IMG/VR virus record: IMGVR_UViG_3300027759_000313
Coordinates: 1 to 29,342 of that record
Strand: one strand, 5' to 3'
Source: a virus
Length of the DNA stretch: 29,342 nucleotides
This document shows positions 23,401 to 29,342 of this stretch, one piece after another (position 1 is the stretch's first letter; each line of letters opens with the position of its first letter). The position numbers and the translations under genes are program-made. The notes under the pieces are model-generated. The model was not told the origin of the DNA, did not search any database, and was given only the letters and a program-made list of their open reading frames with translations.

Positions 23401-26400
23401 CGTAGCCTTCTGCTACAGATCCAAAATCTCCGTAGCTGTTATTTCCGTTGGTAGCACGTATGCGGCCGCCGGCTTCTGAAAGATAACCAATGTGTGAATA
23501 GTAAGTAAACACAGAAACAAGTTCTGCACGAGCATCATTAACTACCCAAGCACCGATACCGTCACTGATAATCTGTGTAAAGTCGTTGCTAACAATAGAT
23601 TTGTTTCCACCGTTGTGCAATGAACCATCAATCTTTTGACCAATCGCGGCATAACCAAATGTTGCTACGTTTTGAACATAAGGAGAGCGAGCAACAATCC
23701 ATGTGCGGAAGTCTGCTGGTCCCCAACCTGGATCTAGGCTTGCATAGGCGCCGGCAGTTACACGACTTGTACCGTAATCGTTTACAGGTGTTAAATCACC
23801 AGTCAATCCTTCTAAGGTCATGTTGCGAAGACCTGTTCCGTTGCGTAACAAGAACATGTTTTCTTCTAGATTACCAATAACAGCATTAGAATATAATCTA
23901 GCTGCATTTAATGTTGCGTAGTTTCCTGGATATTGTAGATCAAACTTAAATGCATCTATAAATTCTCCTACATCTCTTTCGCAGGTAGCCTGTGGATAGT
24001 ACATGGCCACTGTCATTGTGCCGCTTCCATTTGTTTGAACATCGAAGGCCGTATTAGAATTTCTAGTAGTGGAAATTTTAAATGTTGTTGAACTTACAAT
24101 GTTTTGAACATAGTATGTTGTACTAGTTGAAACTCCACCAAATGTTGTTCCTGAAAACTTGATAGCAGTATTTCTCTGCATCCAGCTGGTATCGCTACAG
24201 GTAAACACATCTGTTGTTGCTGTAGCCGCAGTAACGGTCGTCTTATATGTACTGTTGATATAGGCGCTGGACTCAGCTATGATATAATCTCTATTTCTTT
24301 CAAGCTGTAATCTAGCATAGTCTGCTGCACGAATTTCTGTTTGGCACAGAGATCCGTCATAGGTCGCTGCAAAAACAATATCGTCTAACAATGTCATCAG
24401 TGTTTCAATACGTGCTTGAGCGGTTGCATCTCCGCCTACGTTGGCTTTGGCCAAAGTTTTTACATAGCTAAATGCTGCACGAGTGGCAGTTTTTTGACCG
24501 CCATTGAATACATCGCTAGCAGAACTTCTTAGATATGAATATGCTGCTTTGATTGTTTGAAAGTTGCTGTTAAACATAAAGTCAAACATCACTGCTTCAA
24601 GAATCAATCTCACATCACGTTGACATTTTGTTGAATTATAAACCAATGAGGGATAATTGGTGGTGATATATGTAGTAGCTGAAGATACTATGGATTCCTG
24701 TACGCCGTCTAATACCGTCGCTGCGTTAATTAAAGCAGTGGTCGAAGTGACTGCATTGGTAGCTGTGGGGTAATCAATAATCTCTAAATCAATATCAAGA
24801 CCGGTGCCGTTGCTAAATGAAGTTAATACAATTCCACCGTAGGTTGCTGCTAGTTGGAATGTGTTGGTAGTAACTGTGCCTACTACCCAATACTTCACGC
24901 CCGCGGTTAATCCGTTGGCTGTGGTTCTTGGAATCACTGCGTCGCCTACTGCTAGGCCATGTGATGCAGATGTCAACGTGTTTGTTAAAGTGATAGTGGT
25001 CACATTGATCTGCGGAGTTAGACTAGCTGTTGAGTCACCTGCAATAATATTAATAATAACATCAACTAAGCTGCCAACTTGAGAACTTGCATTTGATCCA
25101 AGAGTTAAGTTTGTTGAATCAGTCCACTGTGTTGCAAGATTACCTGTAGATTTAGTTACGGTTGTATTTGCAATTATCTGTTGAATTACAGTTTTCATTC
25201 TAGAATAAGCAGCAGATGTTGCTCCAACTTCTGCACTGTTAATCATCAATGTTGTGCTGGAATTTCCATCAAAGTACGCTAGGCCGGCAATCAGTGTTTG
25301 ATGCTTTCCACCGTAGGTTAAATCATAGATAATTGCATCAACAATATATCCAACGTCTCTACGGCAATTTGTCTTTCCGTATTTTAATGTAGGATAATTT
25401 ACTGCAATCCAAGCTGTGATTTCGTCTTTGATAAAATCTTTATTTTCTTTTAACAGTGTTCTAGCATCTTTGTAGCCTGCCAAGAAAGTAGTATTATATC
25501 CTGTTGGATCTGTTAAAGAAACTAAATTGGTTGTTCCTAGAGCGTAATCAATTTTATGACCTGCTGCTCTTACCAATTGCTGTAAAGCAGTTACTTCTGT
25601 AGAGCTAGCAAAAGGAAATGCTCTAGATTGTGTTGCTGTATTACCTGTGCTTTCTGTTACATCAGTACCTAGTATAACTTGACCTAGTACTGTTTCTAGT
25701 CTGGTCATTGCACCTATGCTGTATTTTGCATCAGTCTTGTGTATCAAGCTGCCTGCAGGACTAACGTGTACAGAACGAACTTCGTCTCCCACAATAGCTG
25801 TTTCAGCTGGAACAATTATGGGTAAAGTTTCGTAGTAAGTTCCTGTTTTAACTAGAACAGTATTACTAGGAACTATTCTGCTAGGTAGATTAGTAGTTGC
25901 TTGATCAGTTAGTGCTGTAGTAATGATGCCAATTAACGATGATATTGTTGTTGTTACTCCAGTCTCAGCAACATAATCTGTATCAATAGTTTGAGTTACA
26001 ATTGCTGTTGAGTCAAGGGCTAATGTCTGATAAACAGTTGTCGGTGCTGTATTTGCCAACACAGAATTAATCACTGTGTTCATATAATTGTAAGTAGAAA
26101 CATCAACTGCACTTTCTGCACTTAGTCTCGAATAAGTTCCAGTGCCATTGCCGTCTTCGCCTGTAGCGTATAGAATATCACCACTCAATGCATTAATATA
26201 AGCCAAAGCAGCAGCAAGAGTTTTTAGATTTCCGCCATGTCCGATATCCCAAATAAGTCTATCTACAATAAAACCAATATCTCGTTCGCACTTGTATTCG
26301 TCGTAGTCAAAATTGTACCACTGGTTTGCAGGAGTAGGCACAGTGTTTGTATAATAGTTGATTTGATAATCAATCCAAGAAGTAACTTCACGTTGAATAA

Positions 26401-28132
26401 ATGCTCGATTCAATTCTAATAGTTTCTGAGCCTGAGGATTCTTTGCACCTTTTTCAATTTGTTCGCAGGCGTAACGAACACTTGCCCATGGTTTGTCTAA
26501 ACTAGCTCCGCAATCTGGATAAGGACGATTTTCACCTGTTGGAGCAACGTAGTAAACATGTTCAACTGATCCCCAAGTTACCCACTCTGGAATACCATCT
26601 GCGCTTACACGAAGTACTTGGCCTTCTGAACCAACTGGCAATCTAGTTGGTCCTGCGCCACCGTAATAGACCATGTCACCTGTGGTTGTTAACACAGATG
26701 TTTCGCTGCCAACTGTTACTACATTCCAATATGTACCTGTAGCATCTAGATCTGGACGGCTAAGAGCCTGTCCACCACCTTGGTCACCTACTGTAGATCC
26801 ATCGTCGCCTTCTGCACGATGTGATAGTACACAGATATAGGCATTTGATCCGTATCTTACTGTGTCTCCAACATTGTATTCTGTGTCATCAGTCCAATCA
26901 CCTCTCCAATAAAAACCATGAGAAATGTCTGTCCAGTATGCTGTGTTAGGAGGTTCTGCAGAAACTGTGGCTGTCATTGTGCCGGCAGCATCTGCGGTAA
27001 TATTAAATGTTGTTCCACCACTAGTAGTGCTGATAGTAATATAACCCGCTGCTACTGTTTTAACATAGTATCTACCACTAGTAAATACGCCACCAAATGT
27101 AGTACCAGTAAATCTCACTGTCATGCCTACCACAATACCGGTTGTGCTAGCAATGGTAAATCTATCGGTTGAGGCTGTTACTGCGGTAACTGTAAGTGTT
27201 AGGCTTGGGCTGTCTGTTGTAGCTAGATAATTATAGCCGCCGTATTGAACAACTTGACCTATTTTATAAGACGATCCGCCGGCCCAAGACTGTTGATAGC
27301 TTAGGCCTTCGGAGAATAAATCCCAATCGCTAGTGCTGGTTAATGGATTAGCTGCGGTATTGAGAGATTTTGAAACATATCTATTACCACCATAGCTAAC
27401 AACATCGCCAGGTTGGTATGCTGTGCCAGAACTCCAATCACCTTCAAATTCAAAACCTTCGTTGTATTGTGCCCAGTATGCAGAGTCAGTTGGAAATGCT
27501 GCTGCGGCTGTGTGCTGTGTAGTACAGATCCAAAGCCCGGCACCCCACTTAACAATATCATTTAATTTATAACGTGTTGCAGTAACCCAAGTTCCTAGAT
27601 ATTCTTGGCCTTGGCTAAACACTTGCCAGTTTGCAGATGAATTTTCTAATCCTAGTGCATCTGTAGCAGCAGAAGTGTGGCCTGTGATACAGACATAGTT
27701 AATGCCACCGTATCTAACAATGTCATCAAACTTGTATCTTGTTGAAGTAGTCCAATTTCCCTTCCAGTCAAATCCTTCAACAAATTGATTCCAAACTCCA
27801 GAGTTGGCTTCTAATCCCAATGTAGCTGTGGCAGCAGATGTGTGATTGTCAGTACAGATATAAACGGTACCGCCGTACTTGGCAAGATCACCTATTTGGT
27901 ATGCTGTGCTGGTTGTCCAATCTCCGGTCCAACGCTGACCGTCTGACATTAAATTCCATTTTGTAGGAACAATGTCTAAATCTGTATTAAAGTCTGCAGA
28001 AGAAGTATGTCCAATCTGGCATATATAAACTTTTCCGCCCAAACGTACAACATCATCTTTATAATATGTTGTTGCGGTGACCCATGCACCTTTCCATACA
28101 AATCTAATTCTACCTAGTTTAAATTCTGCCAT
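20441..28132 (-). CDS. Giant mosaic tail/adhesin protein (2,563 aa)
   Basis: It is probably a long tail fibre or baseplate-attached adsorption protein. Order of parts: seven Trp/Tyr carbohydrate-binding-like repeats (residues 11-475); VYYVAPTGENRPYPD and DKPWASVRYACEQI; four helical repeats of the pattern LL-x2-N-x2-FI...C-x-RDVG-x-IVDA (about 570-1420); a conserved core with HNGGNKSIVSNDFTQ and RATNGNNSYGDFGSVAEG; Ser/Thr-rich beta modules; an Asp-box propeller (about 1880-2205); and a C-terminal module GGRVFYTSTDQDGNFRVGEL with VVPTQRAIKAYI. Virion proteins with this core and C-terminus occur in marine T4-like phages. The late box GATAAATA at 28152-28159 and CGGAG before the ATG give it its own promoter and ribosome-binding site. 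Three small modules interrupt larger domains (see separate entries). Confidence 0.82.
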   Translation of the reverse strand: MAEFKLGRIRFVWKGAWVTATTYYKDDVVRLGGKVYICQIGHTSSADFNTDLDIVPTKWNLMSDGQRWTGDWTTSTAYQIGDLAKYGGTVYICTDNHTSAATATLGLEANSGVWNQFVEGFDWKGNWTTSTRYKFDDIVRYGGINYVCITGHTSAATDALGLENSSANWQVFSQGQEYLGTWVTATRYKLNDIVKWGAGLWICTTQHTAAAAFPTDSAYWAQYNEGFEFEGDWSSGTAYQPGDVVSYGGNRYVSKSLNTAANPLTSTSDWDLFSEGLSYQQSWAGGSSYKIGQVVQYGGYNYLATTDSPSLTLTVTAVTASTDRFTIASTTGIVVGMTVRFTGTTFGGVFTSGRYYVKTVAAGYITISTTSGGTTFNITADAAGTMTATVSAEPPNTAYWTDISHGFYWRGDWTDDTEYNVGDTVRYGSNAYICVLSHRAEGDDGSTVGDQGGGQALSRPDLDATGTYWNVVTVGSETSVLTTTGDMVYYGGAGPTRLPVGSEGQVLRVSADGIPEWVTWGSVEHVYYVAPTGENRPYPDCGASLDKPWASVRYACEQIEKGAKNPQAQKLLELNRAFIQREVTSWIDYQINYYTNTVPTPANQWYNFDYDEYKCERDIGFIVDRLIWDIGHGGNLKTLAAALAYINALSGDILYATGEDGNGTGTYSRLSAESAVDVSTYNYMNTVINSVLANTAPTTVYQTLALDSTAIVTQTIDTDYVAETGVTTTISSLIGIITTALTDQATTNLPSRIVPSNTVLVKTGTYYETLPIIVPAETAIVGDEVRSVHVSPAGSLIHKTDAKYSIGAMTRLETVLGQVILGTDVTESTGNTATQSRAFPFASSTEVTALQQLVRAAGHKIDYALGTTNLVSLTDPTGYNTTFLAGYKDARTLLKENKDFIKDEITAWIAVNYPTLKYGKTNCRRDVGYIVDAIIYDLTYGGKHQTLIAGLAYFDGNSSTTLMINSAEVGATSAAYSRMKTVIQQIIANTTVTKSTGNLATQWTDSTNLTLGSNASSQVGSLVDVIINIIAGDSTASLTPQINVTTITLTNTLTSASHGLAVGDAVIPRTTANGLTAGVKYWVVGTVTTNTFQLAATYGGIVLTSFSNGTGLDIDLEIIDYPTATNAVTSTTALINAATVLDGVQESIVSSATTYITTNYPSLVYNSTKCQRDVRLILEAVMFDFMFNSNFQTIKAAYSYLRSSASDVFNGGQKTATRAAFSYVKTLAKANVGGDATAQARIETLMTLLDDIVFAATYDGSLCQTEIRAADYARLQLERNRDYIIAESSAYINSTYKTTVTAATATTDVFTCSDTSWMQRNTAIKFSGTTFGGVSTSTTYYVQNIVSSTTFKISTTRNSNTAFDVQTNGSGTMTVAMYYPQATCERDVGEFIDAFKFDLQYPGNYATLNAARLYSNAVIGNLEENMFLLRNGTGLRNMTLEGLTGDLTPVNDYGTSRVTAGAYASLDPGWGPADFRTWIVARSPYVQNVATFGYAAIGQKIDGSLHNGGNKSIVSNDFTQIISDGIGAWVVNDARAELVSVFTYYSHIGYLSEAGGRIRATNGNNSYGDFGSVAEGYDANETPIYCEVDNKAGAVTVGSVLTDNINYLWRFAYDNAGTDYTQVNWSVSGGGSGAIVEQDEFRDGAVYQIRLLDNVDDSTTAPEADGNLGGYGYVSNANTAQSGTTSALTIAAVDDEITGAYVGMKLLITGGTAAGQFGIVASYTAGTKEATVTKESTGGAGWDHVVPGTPIVAPDASSTYVIEPAISFTAPTYSSTSRTLATAQTYTQALYVPTYGVYTPVSATGGTGTSTATFTVVRKGTKYSAVVIVSAGTGYTRLDTLTLAGTSLGGTSTNNITVTVTSVSAAGAIQAFSFAGFGAGGTFVAVASGSRTTNTSTNGTTWSQNLLSLPSTSNWVGLATGKLTVVETAGSFVTGRAYVITSLGNTVWTSIGAATQLVGTYFVATGAGSGSGTATPVAHHLVAISSSTTVNAYSTDGGTTWTAGGALPGALSGQAVGVAYGNVSGVARWVVLGLDGTTAYSTNGGISWTAGGTTTGGTGTSIAYGQGAWVVVSSGFATTSYSTDGGVTWTAGGELPTSSTWTSLAYGNNKFVAVSSNGAVSPAYSVNKGVNWYNTDVTGWLNQTITNVRYGQGVFLATNSTSNNMVSSEDGINWTTRAITRASGTGAAIAVHGNPNQSGIWAIIPSASTTAASSAVLGATAKARAFVSENKIYAIRLIEPGSTYSSAPTITITDPNNLYEAPTSVRIGNGAVANPSFVNRGIGYDAAIAELDTGDGYADSFQSGSYIAVRKLTGVPNAGANVVFSTQPNTVYKLVQLISQSGTYNGGISAYLQVSPSMSSYNSPADGTAITTRILYSQVRLTGHDFLNIGTGNRTETNYPGEPTQVSNQLNETVDNNGGRVFYTSTDQDGNFRVGELFVIEQATGRATLNADAFNIAGLSELSLGNITLGGNSATVTEFSTDPFLTANSDNVVPTQRAIKAYIAAQIGGGGASLNVNSIVAGFVQISGTQITTTTGGTIQMKANFNFQAGVRGYPVAWNYFLN
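21510..22500 (-). other. Asp-box (BNR-type) beta-propeller region of the giant protein
   Basis: The encoded region repeats Asp-box motifs: STNGTTWS, STDGGTTWTAGG, STNGGISWTAGG, STDGGVTWTAGG, SVNKGVNWYN and SEDGINWTTR, each preceded by a strand such as FVAVASG, VVLGLDG, WVVVSSG or FVAVSSN. About six blades can be counted, as in sialidases and Ycf48-like propellers. No sialidase Arg triad is evident, so binding rather than hydrolysis is the safer guess. The limits are approximate. Confidence 0.7.
22206..22367 (-). other. Inserted GTGTA-type module within the propeller
   Basis: The encoded segment FVTGRAYVITSLGNTVWTSI continues to VGTYFVATGAGSGSGTAT. Similar segments (…Y.I.S.G.T.W..IGA...VGT.F.ATG...GTGTA) are scattered through phage structural proteins. 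Here it splits the first Asp-box blade from the second, so it looks like a nested insertion. Confidence 0.6.
23880..26422 (-). repeat. Four divergent helical repeats in the giant protein
   Basis: Each repeat has a helix like LLELNRAFIQREVTSWI, LLKENKDFIKDEITAWI, VLDGVQESIVSSATTYI or QLERNRDYIIAESSAYI. Each then has a Cys-containing segment: CERDIGFIVDRLIWD, CRRDVGYIVDAIIYD, CQRDVRLILEAVMFD or CERDVGEFIDAFKFD. A Tyr- or Phe-rich tail follows. They are separated by longer Thr/Val-rich regions. The Cys and the R-D pair are kept in all four. Limits are approximate. Confidence 0.7.
24002..24243 (-). other. FGGV module copy 2, splitting the fourth helical repeat
   Basis: The encoded segment runs from TTVTAATATTDVFT through FSGTTFGGVSTSTTYYVQNI to SGTMTVAM. 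It lies between the first helix (AESSAYINSTY) and the Cys segment (YYPQATCERDVG) of the fourth helical repeat, a place where other repeats have only a short linker. It is a clear paralogue of the module at 26939-27211. Confidence 0.65.
26708..28102 (-). repeat. Seven carbohydrate-binding-like repeats in the giant protein
   Basis: Unit pattern: F/W-x-G-x-W-x3-T-x-Y-x2-G/D-D-x-V-x-Y-G-G-x2-Y-x-C, then HTS-type and NW-x2-F-x-x-G segments, about 45-60 residues each. Openings are FVWKGAWVT, RWTGDWTT, DWKGNWTT, EYLGTWVT, EFEGDWSS, SYQQSWAG and YWRGDWTD. The pattern resembles the CBM5/12 chitin-binding fold. I infer glycan contact. The sixth unit is stretched by an inserted module. Confidence 0.75.
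26939..27211 (-). other. FGGV module copy 1, inside the sixth binding repeat
   Basis: The encoded segment runs from LTLTVTAVTASTDRFT through FTGTTFGGVFTSGRYYVKTV to AGTMTATV. It sits between NYLATTDSPS and PPNTAYW, which in the other repeats are joined by a few residues. Copy 2 at 24002-24243 shares the order T-V-T-A...T-D-x-F-T...GTTFGGV-x-TS-x2-YYV...GTMT. Confidence 0.65.
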
Positions 28133-28151
28133 TATATACTCCGAGTATTAA

Positions 28152-28159
28152 TATTTATC
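28152..28159 (-). promoter_or_regulatory. T4-type late promoter box for the giant tail gene
   Basis: The minus strand reads GATAAATA in the 34-base gap after the upstream gene stop. Unlike the other two exact copies it lies 19 bases before the ATG, leaving room for a short leader with the ribosome-binding site CGGAG. Confidence 0.7.
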
Positions 28160-28166
28160 AAAAATC

Positions 28167-29342
28167 TTATTCCGAACTAAAGCTTCTAAAGAACATGGTC
28201 TGTGCCAACATACTTCCAGAAACTCCAGGATTCACACTACTTGGTCCTCTAAAATCTGCCATGACCGGTATGTTAATTGTCAGGCCAGCGGTACTGCTAA
28301 TTTCGGCAGGTCCAAATTTAACAGTACCTGCTACAATGCTTGGGGTTAACAAATCTTCACCACCAATGTTTAGCCTACCTCCTAGATAAGATCGTATGGC
28401 TCTTTGCGTAGGAATAACGTTATTTGAATTTTGCAAGAATAATGGATCCTTACTAAATTCTCTAATAACCGCTGTTGAGCCTACAGTAACTCCAGCTAGT
28501 CTAAGTTCAGTTAAACCTGCTAAATCAAAGAAGTCAGCACTAATGGTAATAATACCAGTGGCTTGTTCGACCGCAAATAATTCACCTGCTCTAAAGTTGC
28601 CGCTTTGATCAGTTGAGGTATAAAATACGCGGCCGCCGTTTAAATTATAAATTTCTTGGAAAGGCTGTGCCGAGTAATCGTAATTAGCATATAGGTCTGG
28701 ATAATTAGTCGCTGCAAAACCTCCAGTTCCTACATCTAAAAAGTCATGTCCAGTAATACGAACTTGACTATATCGTTCACGTATCACTACTTCCATATTA
28801 TGTTCTAAGTAACTGGCCAGTGTTGGAGCAGGACTTACCTGGAAGGTTGATGTTATAGTTCCGTCATCGTCTATAGATTCGTTAATACCCGTTACAACCG
28901 CTACAAGATAAGTTGGTCTTCCACCAATATAAAATTGTGCGCCGGGGCTTGGAACTCGTTCTAACCCTTCTAAAGTTAGATATTTTCCATTTGGAGTTTT
29001 ATCTGCAAAGCCGTCGCCACTAACAGTAACATAAGTTGTACTGGTTTTATAGGCATTTCCTTTATTTAAGAATGTAGGCTGTGCTAAAACTCCATCTGCT
29101 ACTCTAGTTCTAAACGTAGGATCTTCTGTTTTTTCTGAACATACTATTGATGTTACTGTAGGAGTACTAATGTATCCGCTTCCAGATTCCCAAAGCTTCA
29201 TTGATCCGATACCCTGTCCACTGACCACAACTCTTCCTAATGCTCTTGCACCAACAAAAACTTTATTTAGGTAAATCGATGTATCACTAGGCGCAAGTAT
29301 CCATGTTGGTCTGCTATTAGATACTGTACTGTCCCCTAATGT
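28167..29342 (-). CDS. Large tail protein, C-terminal part (runs off right edge)
   Basis: The frame is open through the right edge; translating 29229-29342 adds 38 residues without a stop (including SRPTWILAPSDTSIYLNKV), so the apparent GTG start at 29228 is internal. The 392 visible residues include AQFYIGGRPTYLVAVVTG, VRITGHDFLDVGTGG, GGRVFYTSTDQSGNFRAGEL and NVIPTQRAIRSYLGGR. The last about 190 residues are a paralogue of the C-terminus of the giant protein (TGHDFLNIGTG, GGRVFYTSTDQDGNFRVGEL, NVVPTQRAIKAYI). It is a virion protein of the same class, probably adjacent in the tail. The stop TAA lies 34 bases before the next ATG. Confidence 0.8.
   Translation of the reverse strand, partial: TLGDSTVSNSRPTWILAPSDTSIYLNKVFVGARALGRVVVSGQGIGSMKLWESGSGYISTPTVTSIVCSEKTEDPTFRTRVADGVLAQPTFLNKGNAYKTSTTYVTVSGDGFADKTPNGKYLTLEGLERVPSPGAQFYIGGRPTYLVAVVTGINESIDDDGTITSTFQVSPAPTLASYLEHNMEVVIRERYSQVRITGHDFLDVGTGGFAATNYPDLYANYDYSAQPFQEIYNLNGGRVFYTSTDQSGNFRAGELFAVEQATGIITISADFFDLAGLTELRLAGVTVGSTAVIREFSKDPLFLQNSNNVIPTQRAIRSYLGGRLNIGGEDLLTPSIVAGTVKFGPAEISSTAGLTINIPVMADFRGPSSVNPGVSGSMLAQTMFFRSFSSE

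Noticed and set aside
1-29342. tRNA genes, CRISPR arrays, IS elements, integrase or attachment sites
   Set aside because: I saw no cloverleaf-like segment, regular spacer array, transposase or integrase frame; gaps between genes are too short for most of these. I could not run tRNAscan-SE or a repeat finder.

Overview
The window is a continuous stretch of a T4-like myovirus genome, probably from an aquatic bacterium of the cyanophage/pelagiphage type. The evidence is a run of T4 virion and metabolism genes (dNMP kinase gp1, neck proteins gp13 and gp14, tail-completion protein gp15), T4-type late promoters (GATAAATA), large composite tail proteins of the kind seen in marine T4-like phages, and very dense AT-rich coding with overlapping stop/start codons. 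I saw no integrase, IS element, CRISPR array or tRNA. No gene-free stretch exceeds about 60 bases. The host cannot be named from this sequence.

Layout. (1) 1-1767: the tail of an HNH-like zinc-finger gene on the plus strand meets a leftward operon of gp13, a small Cys-rich protein and dNMP kinase. (2) 1773-1793: a tiny divergent promoter region, with a late promoter-like box on each strand 5-7 nt from the start codons. (3) 1801-5608: rightward gp14, an enlarged gp15, a Nudix-like protein lacking the Nudix box, and a small helical protein. (4) 5605-14441: an island of nine predicted Fe(II)/2-oxoglutarate (2OG) oxygenase domains, a flavin-dependent tryptophan-halogenase homologue, a halogenase-like/2OG-oxygenase fusion protein and one orphan 114-aa protein, all rightward and tightly packed. 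(5) 14438-29342: leftward late genes. These are a conserved 136-aa protein, three glycine-rich adhesin-like tail proteins (one a double unit), an S74-chaperone fibre protein, a small virion protein, a 2,563-aa mosaic tail protein, and the C-terminal part of another large tail protein that runs off the right edge.

How it may fit together. Groups 1-3 and 5 build the neck, tail and adsorption apparatus. The oxygenase/halogenase island is inserted between neck/tail-completion genes and adhesin genes and runs in one direction with overlapping genes, so it probably works as a unit. It could modify virion proteins (for example the glycine-rich adhesins or the Trp-rich repeats of the giant protein), a host product or a small molecule. 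The sequence does not decide which. The island and the fusion protein, whose halogenase half lacks the catalytic Glu, are the most unusual content of the window.
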